Origin: Diphasiastrum complanatum
Taxonomy: Eukaryota > Streptophyta > Lycopodiopsida > Lycopodiales > Lycopodiaceae
Assembly (NCBI GenBank): GCA_029204225.1
Contig: MU835420.1
Span: forward strand, 1 to 39,211
Reading direction: 5' to 3'
Length of the DNA stretch: 39,211 nucleotides
Shown here: positions 20,940 to 33,411 of the stretch, in pieces
How positions within the stretch are numbered: the stretch's first letter is position 1
How the letters are laid out: the number at the start of each line of letters is the position of its first letter
Program-made: the position numbers and the translations under genes
Notes under the pieces: model-generated
Databases searched by the model: none
What the model saw: only the letters and a program-made list of their open reading frames with translations
What the model was told of the DNA's origin: nothing

Positions 20940-23025
20940 TGGCCAACATTGGTCCAAATATATGTAAATAGATCCCTTGGAAACTAACTATTTTGCAAAA
21001 TCACTACTTTTAAAAAAAGTCAAATTTCAGAATTTTGGGTAGTTGGACGCCCAAAAATAGTGGTTGGATGCCAAATACGTCGATGTTTGGACACTAATGA
21101 TATTCTTTAATAAATGAGTACAATTCAGCAGAAAAAAATTGTGTCGTTCACTGCACTATATATTTTTTTAAAAGGCTTGGAAATATAATGGTCGGCAATA
21201 TTTGACAATTGTGTGATTTTAGAATACAACAATTTTGAGTTGATTTAAGCATTTAGTGAAGGCCTCGGAATGCACCTTGGAACAGACAACAGAATACTGA
21301 ATCTAGTTTAGTCAGGGCCTCAGAACAGCCCTCGTGATTTGAAGCTAATGTAAGGTGTATACCAAGGGTCAGACATATTCTTGTAAATTTTGAAAAGACT
21401 GACCATTACCGTGACATTTTTGAAGAGGGAAGCGGAATAGGTGATGGTATCAAGAGACGTGTATGCCGCCTTTGTCCTCTCCCTTGTTTGTTGATCTCTC
21501 ATCACCCTCTTTATCCTCCTCACTCTCCTTATTCTCCTCACATTTGAATGCTCCTCTCGCTCTTGCTTCTTTTGCTATTGCTCTTTGTTTTCTGCCCTTG
21601 CACTTTGCTTGTTCTTCTTGCTCTTCCTCTTTGCTTACTCCTTGCAAAATCAAATGTGGTGAGCTCAAGAAAAAAAAAGAGAAAGTGGAGGATGGAGGTT
21701 TTTTTATTGTTGGATGCAAGGTAATCTATCTCTCTATCTTTCTCACTCTCTCTTTCTCTTACATCATAGTATCCATCTCAATGTGATTGTAGTTTTTGAA
21801 GGTAATAGGTAGGTCGAAACGGCCGTCAGAATAGGTGGATATGCAGGATTTGCTATTCTAATGCCTATTTCGATGGCGTATTTTCTATTACCTTGTTGTA
21901 GATCCATGTGAGGGATGATGTACTGTAGATCCAAAAAAATTTCAATTTTTTTTGTTGTAGATCTAGACTTCTAGGGGGTCGGAATGCCTATTAATATATG
22001 GGGATCTATGGGATTTGTTAAACCAGTGCCTATTCCGATGGCTATTCCGATGTCAAATCCTTATTGATCAACTGGATATCTAATTTTTTGGCGCATATAC
22101 AGGATTCCATATGGATCTTTGTGTAAAATCAATTTTTTACAATTACTTTTTGTGGTAATAAACTTAACAAACTACAATACTGGTTTTTGTTTTATAGGTT
22201 TCATTGTTGGTTTCTAGGTCGATCACCATTAGAACATTTTAGGCACAAACTCTGTAGCAGATCCCAAAGGTACTTTCAGGGTCGAAATACACCATGTTGT
22301 TCTTCACAATATACCACTGTCTATTCCGATGGATTTTTCGACCTCCCCTTACATTTTTGAGCTTTCAAATGATAGATTTATGAATTTTATGATATGTTTG
22401 TGAAGCGTAGTTGTTTTTTTGAGCAGAATTTTTAATTATGATGAGTAGTTCTATGATTTTCCGATGAGGCAATAGTTGTATGAGTTTTTGTTATAAAATT
22501 GTTTTTCAGGTTTGTATGTCATAGCTACGAGGGCAATACCGACATATAAATCAATTTTCCATCTATAATTAACCACAAACCATAACCCTAACAATATTGA
22601 TGATGATATGAATCCATTGAGGATGCAAAGGGAGTTAACTGGCTCCGCGATCGAGTTGTCTGTGCCAATTGGGTGTCTCGCCTAAAAATGACGACACCAA
22701 AGACGCATATGGTGTGCAGGCCATTGACGTTCTTGAATCTCATGGTTCACCACATCGAAATGAGAAATGTGTGTTTGCTACTTCAAACTCAGTAACTCTA
22801 AAAGGTTGCATGAGGTCCATTTGGATTCAAACAAGTGTCCACATGTAACCACTTTGAAGTGTTGAGTTCAAAGTATCGGCATCCTTTTATCTCTTCGATG
22901 CTATGAACCGTCAGACTCAAGGACTGCCAAGGGCCTACACATCATTTTTTTCTTTAGTATCTTCATAGAAGAGACATACCCCCTCATTACATACAAGTCA
23001 TTTGTGGGGCCAGTGAGCCTCTTAT
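20940..23025. other. Non-coding transposon-derived region
   Basis: No convincing coding frame was found. 21250-21440 resembles the CACTA subterminal region at 16080-16160. The motif TATTCCGATGG or a close variant recurs at about 21865, 22028, 22045 and 22323. 21470-21760 is low-complexity TC-rich DNA giving spurious Leu/Ser or Lys/Glu frames on both strands. Overall it looks like a degraded CACTA interior or end. Confidence 0.45.
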
Positions 23026-23029
23026 TGAT

Positions 23030-23458
<429 letters not shown>

Positions 23459-23519
23459 GGTGATGTTTTTTGTTCTCTATTTTTGAGACTCTCATTGGTT
23501 CCTGCAGTATTTATCCCTC

Positions 23520-24440
23520 TTATTCAGTTGCACCCATTATGTCAGATGTGGATCCTCTCATCCCGTCTTTCCTCTATGAGCGAGACTGATCTCATTAGCT
23601 ACCTTGATACTTTGCCATCCTCGTAGTAAGATAGGGTGTTTGATCGACTGAGGGATCTACGTGAGGCTCATAGCTCCAATAGATTAGTTGAGTACACATC
23701 ATTGACCGAGGAGATTCAGTCGACTCCTCATGTAGACCGGTCTCATGTTTTTCGTTCCCGTGAGGGCCACTCTAATGAGGGTCGCACCCCCACCCATGGA
23801 ACTACTACCAATGCTTCCTCCTAACACTCTCAGGAGAGGCGAAGGGGCCGCCTCGGTGTCTCATGTTGTGGAGGATGTGGTGATGACCTTGATGTGGTCA
23901 TGAGTCCTAGACATCCGTGTAGCACATCTTGTCGTGGGGAGTCCCTACTTCAAGAGACAATGACATAGGAGGCAGCACATACGGCATATGATATTGTGAC
24001 TCTTGCTTCTGTCACACCTCAAATTCTCAGCACGCCCACTTTCACTCCTCACATTTTCCATCCCTCTGGACTCACTGCCACTGAGTTCTGTCCTCCAGGC
24101 TATAGTCCATGAGGTCATGTTTCACCATGGGATTTTCAGCCCACTCACGGTAAACCCCTTTCCTATTCTCCCCTCGGTACCACCCCCCACCTATTCTCCC
24201 CCCCAATACACTACGTACACCTCACATCATCAGTATTCTCCCGTCGGCGGGGCATGTCCCATACTTGAGGCCACCCCCGCAGACACTCGAAAGGCCACAT
24301 CTCCCACACCGAAGGCCACCCCTATAGACACTCCCATGGCCACATCACCACCAGCTGCCATCCCGCTATCGTATGACTATACATGGATGGTCACATCATT
24401 GAGAATAGCCGTGATAAGAGGGTCATCTCACACATGAGGT
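23520..24440 (+). pseudogene. CACTA ORF1-like protein, copy 3, 3'-truncated
   Basis: This is collinear with copy 1. It contains SLTEEIQSTPHVDRSHVF at about 23700, a Ser/Arg-rich stretch ending in a stop near 23824, GRLGVSCCGGCGDDLDVVMS in the same frame, and a Pro/Thr-rich segment at 24003-24437. Similarity ends after the ENNYGKRVI-equivalent at about 24420-24440, so the W-containing Transposase_24 part present in copy 1 is missing. Stops and frame changes mean it cannot be translated. Copy 1 and copy 3, with their shared flank and AG tract, are about 5.8 kb apart. Confidence 0.7.
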
Positions 24441-24444
24441 ATTT

Positions 24445-27195
24445 TTAAAGTTGTAAGCATAGAGATATTTTGTATTGTTTAGCTTGTAATATTTGAAAAT
24501 TGTAGCCAAATGTTAATAGGAATCAATTAGTGGCACACATAAAGGATTTTTAGTAAGTCACATGTAACATTCACATATTTTTCTACTATGCTAGAAGAGG
24601 ACAATACATACTTCCAAGACATCGACACGAGTCTACCATACTATTCAATATTTCTAGTTTTAGATTTTCCTTCATATTTGTAGAGTTTTGATGGTGGAAT
24701 GCTTTTATTAAAATCATATTATTGTTTTGCATAGTTTTACCAAAAGTTTTGATTATCAAAATTCTAAAAAATAAGACATTAGTATTACATGTCTAGAGTT
24801 TCTTAATACTTTGCCTACACAAGCCAATGCATAGATTTCTAGAAAATCATTCAGATCAATGATGAGGTTATTATTCTTAGTATTATATCAATGATATGTA
24901 AATCATAAAGGAAGTAGTGGCAATCCTATATGTTTTTCATATAGATTTTGTAGTAGCATTTTGAATCAAATCAAAACTCGCAATATAAAATATTTGTTGC
25001 ATTTACCAAATGTAAAATCGACCATATTATATTCATTTAGCTACAAGTACTATTCAAGTTGTCCTACCATACAAAGCCAACAATTGATAACTTTGCAAAA
25101 AAAATGATGAGAGTGCTACTTAAAAAAATTAAAGTAGTCCATTTTGTTAACATTGGTCATTTTATAGTATTTCACAATGCTTTTTCTAAATTGAGCTTGA
25201 GTTGTTTTGTGAGGATTTATCTTGTGCAATGGCCCATCTAATTTCAATTTTGACTAAATTGTTGAAGAATTTTTTTTTTCTATATTCTTACCCAAATAGC
25301 TTTATCTAGCCATTACTTTTGGCCATTATTATTTCTTACGAAATTTATTATGATGGCCTTGTTCCATGGATATGCTCTCTGCTACTTTAAAGCTTGAACT
25401 CTCTTGCTACTTTAAGCATGCTCTCTCCTACTTGAAAGTTTGAGCTCTCTTGCTACTATAGACACACATACTATTAAAAATAATTGTCAACCATAAATCT
25501 TTCAACCAGTAACTCCATTGAACTTATTTGAAATTGGATTTGTTTCATAAATTGGCTAGGAGTAACTTGTTGAGTTTTATTGTAAATGATCCATTGATGC
25601 TCTATAATATTAGATAACACATATCTAGATTGACATTCAAGGTTATCTCAGTTGGAATTGATGTTTCTTGGATATTTACATAACACAAAAAGGTATATGT
25701 TCTACATAAAATTTGCTAAGAAATTCTCTATATTATAAAGATACATAATTTGGCCTTTTACTTTTCAAAAAAGAAATAAAATCTTCACATTTAACGATCC
25801 ATTTTTTTAAGAATAAGATATCTTAGTATAATTACAATAAGTGATGGAAATCCTACTTTTATATGTACTTGTGCCAAGAAGAAAAATTATCAATTCAATC
25901 AACCATGTGAGCAATCTCAAAATTTGTGCCCAATGATTCATTATCCATGTGGTCTAGAGGGCAATGAGTAACACCTTAGATCATCATTCCATGACAACAT
26001 GCAATGTAAATGGACATAGATATGACATTCCTGACGTATAAAAATTACATTTTTTGAGCTATGTGAATATAGATTTTGTTTGATTGATGACATATAAAAG
26101 AATGTAAGACTTTATGCTACCATGTGAGTCTTGAGATTGTAGTTTTCATCATTTATTTCACTTGCATTTAGTAAAACAAAATTTTGTGCCAAGAAGGATA
26201 GCGATGACTTCATACCTTGATCAAGATATTGGGAGCTTAATTTAAGCTTAATGTCAATAGGCTAGACATAGCCACAATACCACATTCTTCTGATGACTTA
26301 ATATCTTTTGCACTCATATGAATAAGGTAAAGAGATGGTGCATATTGCATGAGAAAAAGAGTCTATGATGTAGATCGTTAAAGTTAATGTCACAATCTCA
26401 ACACCTAGAAGTCACATCTAGCATGTAGTTTAGGGACATTGATATTTGTTCCAAAAAACTATTTAGAAAAAAAAAAAATTAAACTTTCATTTGAAGCTCC
26501 TTGTTGCCACATCACCTGGAAAATGATGTATAAAAAAGTTTTTCAGCAACATATGACATATATGATACACTTCAATGAAATTAAAATTAATGTAGATATT
26601 TTTTTTCATTTTTGATAGCTAAGTATTTGAAATATTAACTCTAGTAATGAATTTTTATTAGATTTATAAATGTGCATTCTAGTCAACATTGTAAAATATA
26701 CTTCAACACTATTTAAACAAACTTCCATGTAGATACATAAGGGAAATAAACTCTACAAAAAAAAAGATTATGCCTTTAATAGAGCTATATAATGTTAATC
26801 GTAATCTAGATACATGTTTTAAGATTTGTTTGAATATATATGTTGATAATATAAATCTCTAATAGATAGGTTTAAGCTAATAGTATTGTTTACAAAAAAA
26901 TTAAATATTGGATTTGATCTAAGGTTTACTTCCCATTGACATCATATGAATTAAAAAATACGACAAAACAACTTGATAAAAACTTCAAATGATAAATAAA
27001 GAGAAAGTTTACCACTCATGTTTCAGACCAGTAATTGTAGAAGTGAAAATAGACTAAATTAATGTCCAGCTTCATGAAGTAGTACATGAGTACCAATAAG
27101 CTATTTAAATTAACAAAATAAATTATCTAGCTTGTTGTATGACAACACCAATTGTGTTTCACATAAACATTGTGGTATTTTCTCCTAAATCGAAT
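24445..27195. other. Long AT-rich stretch without genes
   Basis: No coding signal or element end was recognised in about 2.7 kb. The one local feature is a short degenerate repeat at 25370-25450 in which GCTCTCT, GCTACTTTAA and TTTGAGCTCTCTTGCTACT recur about every 20-35 bases. Confidence 0.5.
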
Positions 27196-27202
27196 ATACA
27201 TA

Positions 27203-27203
27203 C

Positions 27204-27250
<47 letters not shown>
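27203..27250. repeat. (AT)n microsatellite
   Basis: An uninterrupted TA run of about 45 bases directly after CATACG, followed by a short GC-rich patch (GACGCGCCCAACCTCGCGCC at 27266-27285). Confidence 0.95.
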
Positions 27251-27252
<2 letters not shown>

Positions 27253-27483
27253 TTTAAAAAAATGGACGCGCCCAACCTCGCGCCCGGAGGACGTGGATCC
27301 CCCGGACATACATGTCTGATATATATTAGGTATATATAGAAGGAAGAAATAAACATACTCACTCTTGAATGTACACTACATAAGGAACTTAAGTTTGTCA
27401 AGCGTGATATGTTCTACTTATTTCTCTACAAAATCTCTGTCCTTTTTCACTTTGACATGCTTGAATATATTTTCAAAACAAGG

Positions 27484-28204
27484 TTGCAGTCCGCGTTCCG
27501 GAACGCGATCCGAGATTTTTCATTAGAGTTTCCTGGAACGCAATTTTTTTTTTTTTATAGTTGCCAATATGGGTATCATGTGAAAGGATATAAAAAAGCA
27601 ATTGTTATGCAGATCTATTGCTTGGTTTCAGATGGCTGCGGGCTACATTGAGTAGAAATCTGGACATCAGTAGATGGTTTAAGAAAACTGGCTGCATTTT
27701 CATATGGTTTCAGAAATCTGGACTATGTAGTCTGCCGACTGTTTCGGGTGCGAAACACCAAAAAGTGTGTTTTTACTCAGGGAGTTGGAAGGCCAAATCA
27801 TGAAGAAGCCCCCGGACTCCGCCGTTGGGGGGCGTTGCCCCCCAAACCCCCCCACCAGGGGGCTACCGCCCTCCGAACCCCCTGTTTCTCGGAGGGCTAC
27901 CGCCCCCCGAACCCCCTGTTTCAGCTATTCCCAAAGAAGTATACAATTCCTGCCAATCTAAGGAAGGCTCCTTCTAACTCTTTCTATCATTTTCTAACAG
28001 AAAACGAAATCAGTAGATCTGCAAACCATTGGCATCAGAACACCATTCAAAACTGATTTAGTTAGTATTAAACTCAAAAGAAAAAAAAAATTGGCCATTA
28101 CTACTTTTTTCAAAAAAAAAAAATTGCGATCCGAGTCGCGGATTGCTGACGTTCCGGATCGCATGATCCAGAACATTTTTGCAGCGGATCGCGATCCGCT
28201 GCAA
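27484..28204. mobile_element. Palindrome-ended 0.7-kb element, possible non-autonomous transposon
   Basis: It starts TTGCAGTCCGCG and ends ...CTGCAA. Both ends are rich in GATCCG/CGGATC. The left end has a perfect 16-base palindrome (CGCGTTCCGGAACGCG, 27492-27507). The right end has a perfect 26-base palindrome (28179-28204, centre GATCGCGATC). Beyond these, TTGCGATCCGAG and AACGCAATTTTTT-type blocks recur in inverted order, so the outermost 70-100 bases form a loose inverted repeat. No target duplication is visible and the inside has no transposase. Family unknown. Confidence 0.5.
27805..27935. repeat. GC-rich island with tandem 35-36-bp unit
   Basis: The stretch is dominated by C and G runs. 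The unit GGGCTACCGCCC..CCGAACC followed by CCCTGTTTC occurs twice in a row (about 27855-27930), and GGGGGGCG..GCCCCCC can pair locally. It lies inside the palindrome-ended element and contrasts strongly with the AT-rich surroundings. No function is known to me. Confidence 0.7.
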
Positions 28205-28302
28205 TACAATCCCAAAATAAGTGTTTGAATTTTTTAGTAAGATTTGATTTATTTATTTCAAGTAAAAAACTTGATTAAATTAATTTTCTTTGATATGCAT
28301 TG

Positions 28303-28372
28303 TTGGCATCTTAACACGAGTTGTTTTATGCGCATGTTTGTGTGCATGCCCACAAAAGTGCGCATAAAACCC
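28303..28372. repeat. Hairpin with perfect 12-base arms
   Basis: GTTTTATGCGCA at 28323-28334 and TGCGCATAAAAC at 28359-28370 are perfect reverse complements. The pairing continues inwards with two mismatches (TTTGTG with CACAAA), giving arms of about 20 bases. The context TTAACACGAGTTGTTTT reappears inverted in the 94-bp repeats at 29199-29386. Confidence 0.85.
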
Positions 28373-28529
28373 TTGGTCACTTAACGAGACATAACATGCC
28401 ATCAAATGATTGAAATTTCAATCTTTCAATTGTACGTGGAACTAGACTTGACTCTTCATTGTGTTATCGGAAGACTTAAAAAGAATTCTCTTAATTGATG
28501 GCAATCTGCCCCCAAAAAACTTCAATTTT

Positions 28530-29010
28530 CAACACTTTTCAACACTTCACATGGATAATTTAGGTGCACGTATATATCTCTATAGGACTCCAAATTTGAT
28601 TTTCTATGGTCATAAAGGATTTTTGAAAGTCAATAGCCAAACGAAGGATTGTAAAAAATACCTCCAAAAGAGCTGAAACTTTCTAGCACCCTTCAATACT
28701 TTTCAACACTTGACATAGGTAGCTTTAGATGCACATATCTATCTCTACATAACTCCATATTGAAAAAAAAATTGAGAGACATGTTTCTATGGTCATATAA
28801 TACTTTTTAAAGTAGACAAATCAAAAAAATATTGTCATAATCATGGTATTACGCACTCATATATAATATTTCTAGTTTTGGTGATTTTTATCAACACTTA
28901 AAAGGGTAACTTTGAATGTATGTATCTATCTCTATAGATCTCCAAATTCAATTTTTTTTTTATAAACATTTTTCTATAATCATACAGAATTCTTAAGTGT
29001 AGACATGCTA
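28530..29010. repeat. Three diverged tandem units of about 165-190 bp
   Basis: Each unit runs CAACACTT (28540, 28704, 28892), then TATCTCTA or TCTATCTCTA with a CTCCAAAT/CTCCATAT block, a poly-A or poly-T patch, TTTCTATGGTCATA or TTTCTATAATCATA, and AAAGT.A. Satellite-like but strongly diverged. Confidence 0.7.
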
Positions 29011-29198
29011 AAAATTGAATGTAAAATTCACAACAATGTAGTCTCATATATGAAAATATCGAAGTTTCATCAGTACCCCCACGTGTTTGACACATCATAT
29101 CTTACATATAAGTTACTCAAAATGAAAGTCTCAAATTTTTTAATCAGTAAATGTATATATGAAGAACACACATGTGAAAGGATTTGATGTGATTCATT

Positions 29199-29386
29199 GT
29201 AGTTTATGAGATATGATGTTTTGAATAAGTGCTTGAAATGCACACTTTTGTGTGCATTTTGAAACAACTCTAGTGTTAAAGCACTTGTCATCGTAGTTTA
29301 TGAGATATGATTTTTTGAATAAGTGTTTGAAATGCACACTTTTGTGTGCATTTTAAAACAACTCTAGTGTTAAAGCACTTGTCATT
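29199..29386. repeat. 94-bp tandem duplication, each unit with a perfect hairpin
   Basis: The two units differ at only a few bases (29199-29292 and 29293-29386). Each contains AAATGCACAC, loop TTTT, GTGTGCATTT (29236-29259 and 29330-29353), a perfect 10-base stem, then ACAACTCTAGTGTTAAAGCA. Confidence 0.92.
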
Positions 29387-29389
29387 GTA

Positions 29390-30339
29390 CTTTGAAAGTC
29401 TTTGTTTGAAAATGGAGAGTGAGGTCAACATTGGCCTAGTAATAGAAAAAATGGCATTTTAAGTATGTATCTTTTAGTTATTTTGTTTGGTCAGTACTTT
29501 GCTTGCATGCTCCGAGCTATGTTGTAACAATGTAGAAATAATGAATGTCATATATCTTAATTACATCTTGGACTATCTCAATCATTATCATTAATCTAGA
29601 ATTTGCATTGATGTTTGAGAGTATTCCATATTCTATAGAGTACATCTAAGTATTCTAACTTTTGTATTAGGCCTATTTGGTATGTTAGTAGGATCTCCTA
29701 AATTAATAATGGACAAAACCATGTAGAGTTTTCTTCTATGATCCATTTTCTATTTTAAAAATATGAAAACATATATATGCATAGTTGATAACATTTGGTT
29801 GGTGTAGTAACATGATAACCAAAAAAAAAAATGACATTTAGACCTATTTTTTTTTAAGTTTTTAGAAAATGCCAATATTTAAAATGCTTCAAAAGAATAT
29901 ATTTTAATACTAAGAAAATATCTTATTTTGCTAGAAATTTTAATCATGCTAAAAAAAAATTATTAATAGATTAGGATAAAGAACTACAAATTAGCATATA
30001 TTAAATAATAATGTTATTTAAAATAAAATCGTTAGTCACACGACTATTGGAATAAGTAAAATATTTACTTTTGCTTATTTAAATTAAAATTTTTGAATTT
30101 TTTGTGGATCTTGAAAGTTTTCTAAATAAAAATTCTTGTATTAAAGAAAATATTGCTAAACTTATTGCAGAAATTCTAATTAGTATTTTTAAATTTTTAA
30201 ATATTTTTGAATCATTACTTAGATTTTAAATATTTTTGTAAATTTATTGAATATTTAAACATTAAATGATTGCAAATGAAATTAATTTTAAACAGCTAAG
30301 ATTATATTATTTGTGAAAAAATTTAAATCTTTTTGAAAA

Positions 30340-30340
<1 letters not shown>
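29390..30340. other. AT-rich stretch without genes
   Basis: No coding frame, element end or notable repeat was recognised. Confidence 0.5.

Positions 30341-30341
<1 letters not shown>

Positions 30342-30434
<93 letters not shown>
30342..30434 (+). repeat. (TC)n microsatellite, about 90 bp
   Basis: An uninterrupted CT run, the reverse complement type of the AG tracts at 17390 and 23212, but with different flanks. Confidence 0.95.
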
Positions 30435-30437
<3 letters not shown>

Positions 30438-30711
30438 ATTATCTCCAAAAAAATATTATAGAAACACGTCAAAAAATTGAATTTAATCTAATCAAATCAA
30501 ATAACATTGAGTATTTTTTTTTAATAATATGAATTTAACAATTATATATATTCTCATAAATAAATGTATTCATTTTATTTAACATTAATAACCATGATCA
30601 AAATTAAGATTGCAACGAACTATTAGAATTTTTTTACTACAAACAAATTTAAGAATATTAAATTAATCAAAAAATTTCAAGACACAAATTTTCAAAAAAA
30701 ATATGAACACA

Positions 30712-31072
30712 ATTTTTATAAAATTAAAAGAGAATTCATTACACCCAAAAATTGTTAGTATCATTGACATCTTTCTCTTTCTCTAAAAGAGCCTCAATAG
30801 AAACACACGACACCTCTTCCAATACTTCCTCGATAATTGTTACATTATAGTCTTGAACTAAAACATCAATAAACTCTCATGTGTCACCCACCTTTCTACT
30901 AGCAGGAGGTTGTAGTTCATTCAACAAGAGAATTATTGATTCATCATTATCTAAATTTTTATCTACCTCAACCAACTCATCCGGCAAAACTGAGAGAGAT
31001 TTCATTTTCATTTTTACAAATTCAACTAGATTATTATCTAAATCTACTACAACAACATGCTTGGCTTTCTAA
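30712..31072 (-). pseudogene. Acidic pseudo-exon, unknown protein
   Basis: On the minus strand, after a possible acceptor (TGTTTTTTAG), a frame reads KAKHVVVVDLDNNLVEFVKM, VLPDELVEVDKNLDNDESII and NELQPPASRKVGDT. There is then one TGA near 30880, after which the same frame continues EFIDVLVQDYNVTIIEEVLE to a TAA near 30740. In total there are about 108 codons with a single stop, and composition is acidic and hydrophobic as in real proteins. I do not recognise the family. The first third of this exon lies within a 400-bp tandem duplication, so it is repeated at 31355-31470 without its 3' part. Confidence 0.35.
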
Positions 31073-31754
31073 AAAACACATGTGCTGGTAGTGTCGCGAC
31101 CACTAAATAACACATGCACATGCGCTGGTAGTGTTGCTACTGCTAAATAAATCTAAAATCCAATTAGGTGTGTGAGAAAAAATATCCAATAAATCCAACT
31201 TTTAAGCGTTGTTTCAATCTCTACCCAGAAACAAAAAATAGCATTTAATATTTGTAGGGCACAATAATTTAGATTAGCTATGTTGAGCATGAGAATACAC
31301 AATTTTCAACAGAGAAAAATATTAACAAATTGTTCATAATTTTATATTTAATAGATTTTTATCTACCTCAACCAACTCATCCGGCAAAACTGAGAGAGAT
31401 TTCATTTTCATTTTTACAAATTCAACTAGATTAATATCTAAATCTACTACAACAACATGTTTGGCTTTCTAAAAAACACATGTGCTGGTAGTGTCGCGAC
31501 CACTAAATAACACATGCACATGCGCTGGTAGTGTTGCTACTGCTAAATAAATCTAAAATCCAATTAGCTGGGTGAGAAAAAATATCCAATAAATCCAACT
31601 TTTAAGCGTTGTTTCAATCTCTACACAGAAACAAAAAATAGCATTTAATATTTATAGGGCACAATAATTTATATTAGCTATGTTGAGCATGAGAATACTC
31701 AATTTTCAATAGAGAAAAATATTAACAAATTGTTCATAATTTTATATTTAATAG
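30955..31754. repeat. Tandem duplication of exactly 400 bp
   Basis: Units 30955-31354 and 31355-31754 have the same length and differ at only a handful of bases (for example CCCAGAAAC versus CACAGAAAC). The near identity indicates a recent event. Each unit carries the start of the acidic pseudo-exon and two copies of GCTGGTAGTGT. Confidence 0.95.
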
Positions 31755-32064
31755 AAAGACCATGCTAAGCATAGCATACTTCTCAACGGATGATATTAGA
31801 AACATGTTTTAAAACGACATACCAAAAATAGAACTAGATTTATCTTACTCCTTTACAAACACACTGATGGTCAGTAATAAATTTTTTTTGAATATGAAAC
31901 TGTGAGTCTCCCATGTCAGGCTTCTCAACTATATGAATAAAAATCTCAGAGAGCTTCGTGTTGTTGACCTCTCTTGTAAAAAAATACATAATTTTTTTCT
32001 TTTCTTTCACAGGGGTATCCTAAGGTCTACTAGAGATTTTGGAAGAATTTTTCAACATTTCAAA

Positions 32065-32252
32065 ATTTGTGACAAAGAGAATATGATCTACAGATGAGAA
32101 GATTAGCTAGACATATTTCAAACATTATCTTACCAAAAATATGACAAAGTTTCAAAAGATTTGTGACAAAGAGAATATGATCTACAGATGAGAAGATTAG
32201 CTAGACATATTTCAAACATTATCTTACCAAAAATATGACAAAGTTTCAAAAG
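32065..32252. repeat. 94-bp exact tandem duplication
   Basis: Units 32065-32158 and 32159-32252, each from ATTTGTGACAAAGAGAATAT to AAGTTTCAAAAG, appear identical. Non-coding. Confidence 0.95.
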
Positions 32253-32507
32253 ATAAGCACCTTTTAATGAAAATTTCTAAAAATTACAAGAGAAAATGAG
32301 AAAAAATTTTATATTTAAATGGAAAATTATAACGGTTTCCAAGGTTTTGCAACTGTAGAGAAGCATATAATAATGGTAAAATGTATTACTCATAAACGAG
32401 GGTGGTTTCCAATTTCTTCTTTTTCCATGTTGAGACTAGCAAGAGCGGCAGATTATGGCATATGTTGTTGAATTTCACACATGTGGATTGTCCACTACAT
32501 GTAGTTG

Positions 32508-33285
32508 TGATCTCCTAAGGTGTGTAGATGCACCAAGATCAAGACTAGATTGAGATTCAAGATCTATCTTTGATTCTATGGCAAAAACACACTACTACAT
32601 GCATTCAATCACTTCCAACTCTCACTCACACGTGTGGGAAGTGTTCCAAAAGTATTCTAAGTAAAAACAAGCTACTCTCCTCGGGTAGAGAGAGAAAAAC
32701 CATCATGAGCTCTCGGGTAGAGAGAGAAAGCTAGAAATTCAATGACACTCAAAATCCACTCAATCTCAAAATCAATTAGATCCAAAAGCAGGAGTACAAT
32801 GATACTAATAGATTCATGAGCTACCACTATGCTTAACTATGATTGGATCACACTTTGCCACCTCTTAATCCTATTGGACCATTGATCCATGCACCTCTAA
32901 ATTCTATTGGACTATATTCAAGCACACCTCAATTTTCTATTGGACCTCACAAGGTTCCACCTCTAAATCCTATTGGACCTCTTAAGCTTCATCAAACAAA
33001 AGCATGACACTTTTCTACACTCTAATTGGCACAAGTTTGGCTCTATTTTGGCTCAATATTGGCATTACAAGTGGAAATGGATAATTTGCCATCTATGCCA
33101 AATTTGACCCTATCAATATCCTACACCTAAATGCTTGACTATGAAATTCTGTGAGACCCCTATATCAAACATTTTGATTTACTTTACAATTCTCCACACT
33201 TGGGAACATCCTCCACACATGTGGGATTCACTTACAAACTTCTATCATAAAAAATACCAAGCTAGATTTTTGCCAATTTCTCACA
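32508..33285 (-). repeat. Copia LTR belonging to the minus-strand 3' half
   Basis: The right edge is well supported: on the minus strand a polypurine run (GAGGAGGAG) is followed by TGTGAGAAATTGG, an LTR start. The left edge is uncertain; TGTGATCTCC at 32506 is one candidate. Inside, CACCTC.AA.TCTATTGGAC-type units recur about four times between 32860 and 32980. No second LTR was found. Confidence 0.55.
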
Positions 33286-33299
33286 CTCCTCCTCAAAAA
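33286..33299 (-). other. Polypurine tract
   Basis: The minus strand reads TTTTTGAGGAGGAG just before the LTR start, as expected for a copia 3' end. Confidence 0.7.
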
Positions 33300-33411
33300 T
33301 TAGCTTGGAAAGGTACTAGATCACTTGAGAAGTTTGTAAATCTTTTTGAGTGGATCCTTTGGTATGCATAAGAAGTGAAGATCAGCCAAGGGATCCATCA
33401 TAGCAGCACCC

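Noticed and set aside
21450-21786. Overlapping frames on both strands, Leu/Ser-rich and Lys/Glu-rich
   Set aside because: Low-complexity TC-rich DNA gives open frames on both strands; no domain pattern.
27127-27401. Tyr-Ile repeat frames on both strands
   Set aside because: They arise from the (AT)n microsatellite.
33135-33371. 78-codon plus-strand frame
   Set aside because: It spans the LTR edge and polypurine tract of the minus-strand copia piece.
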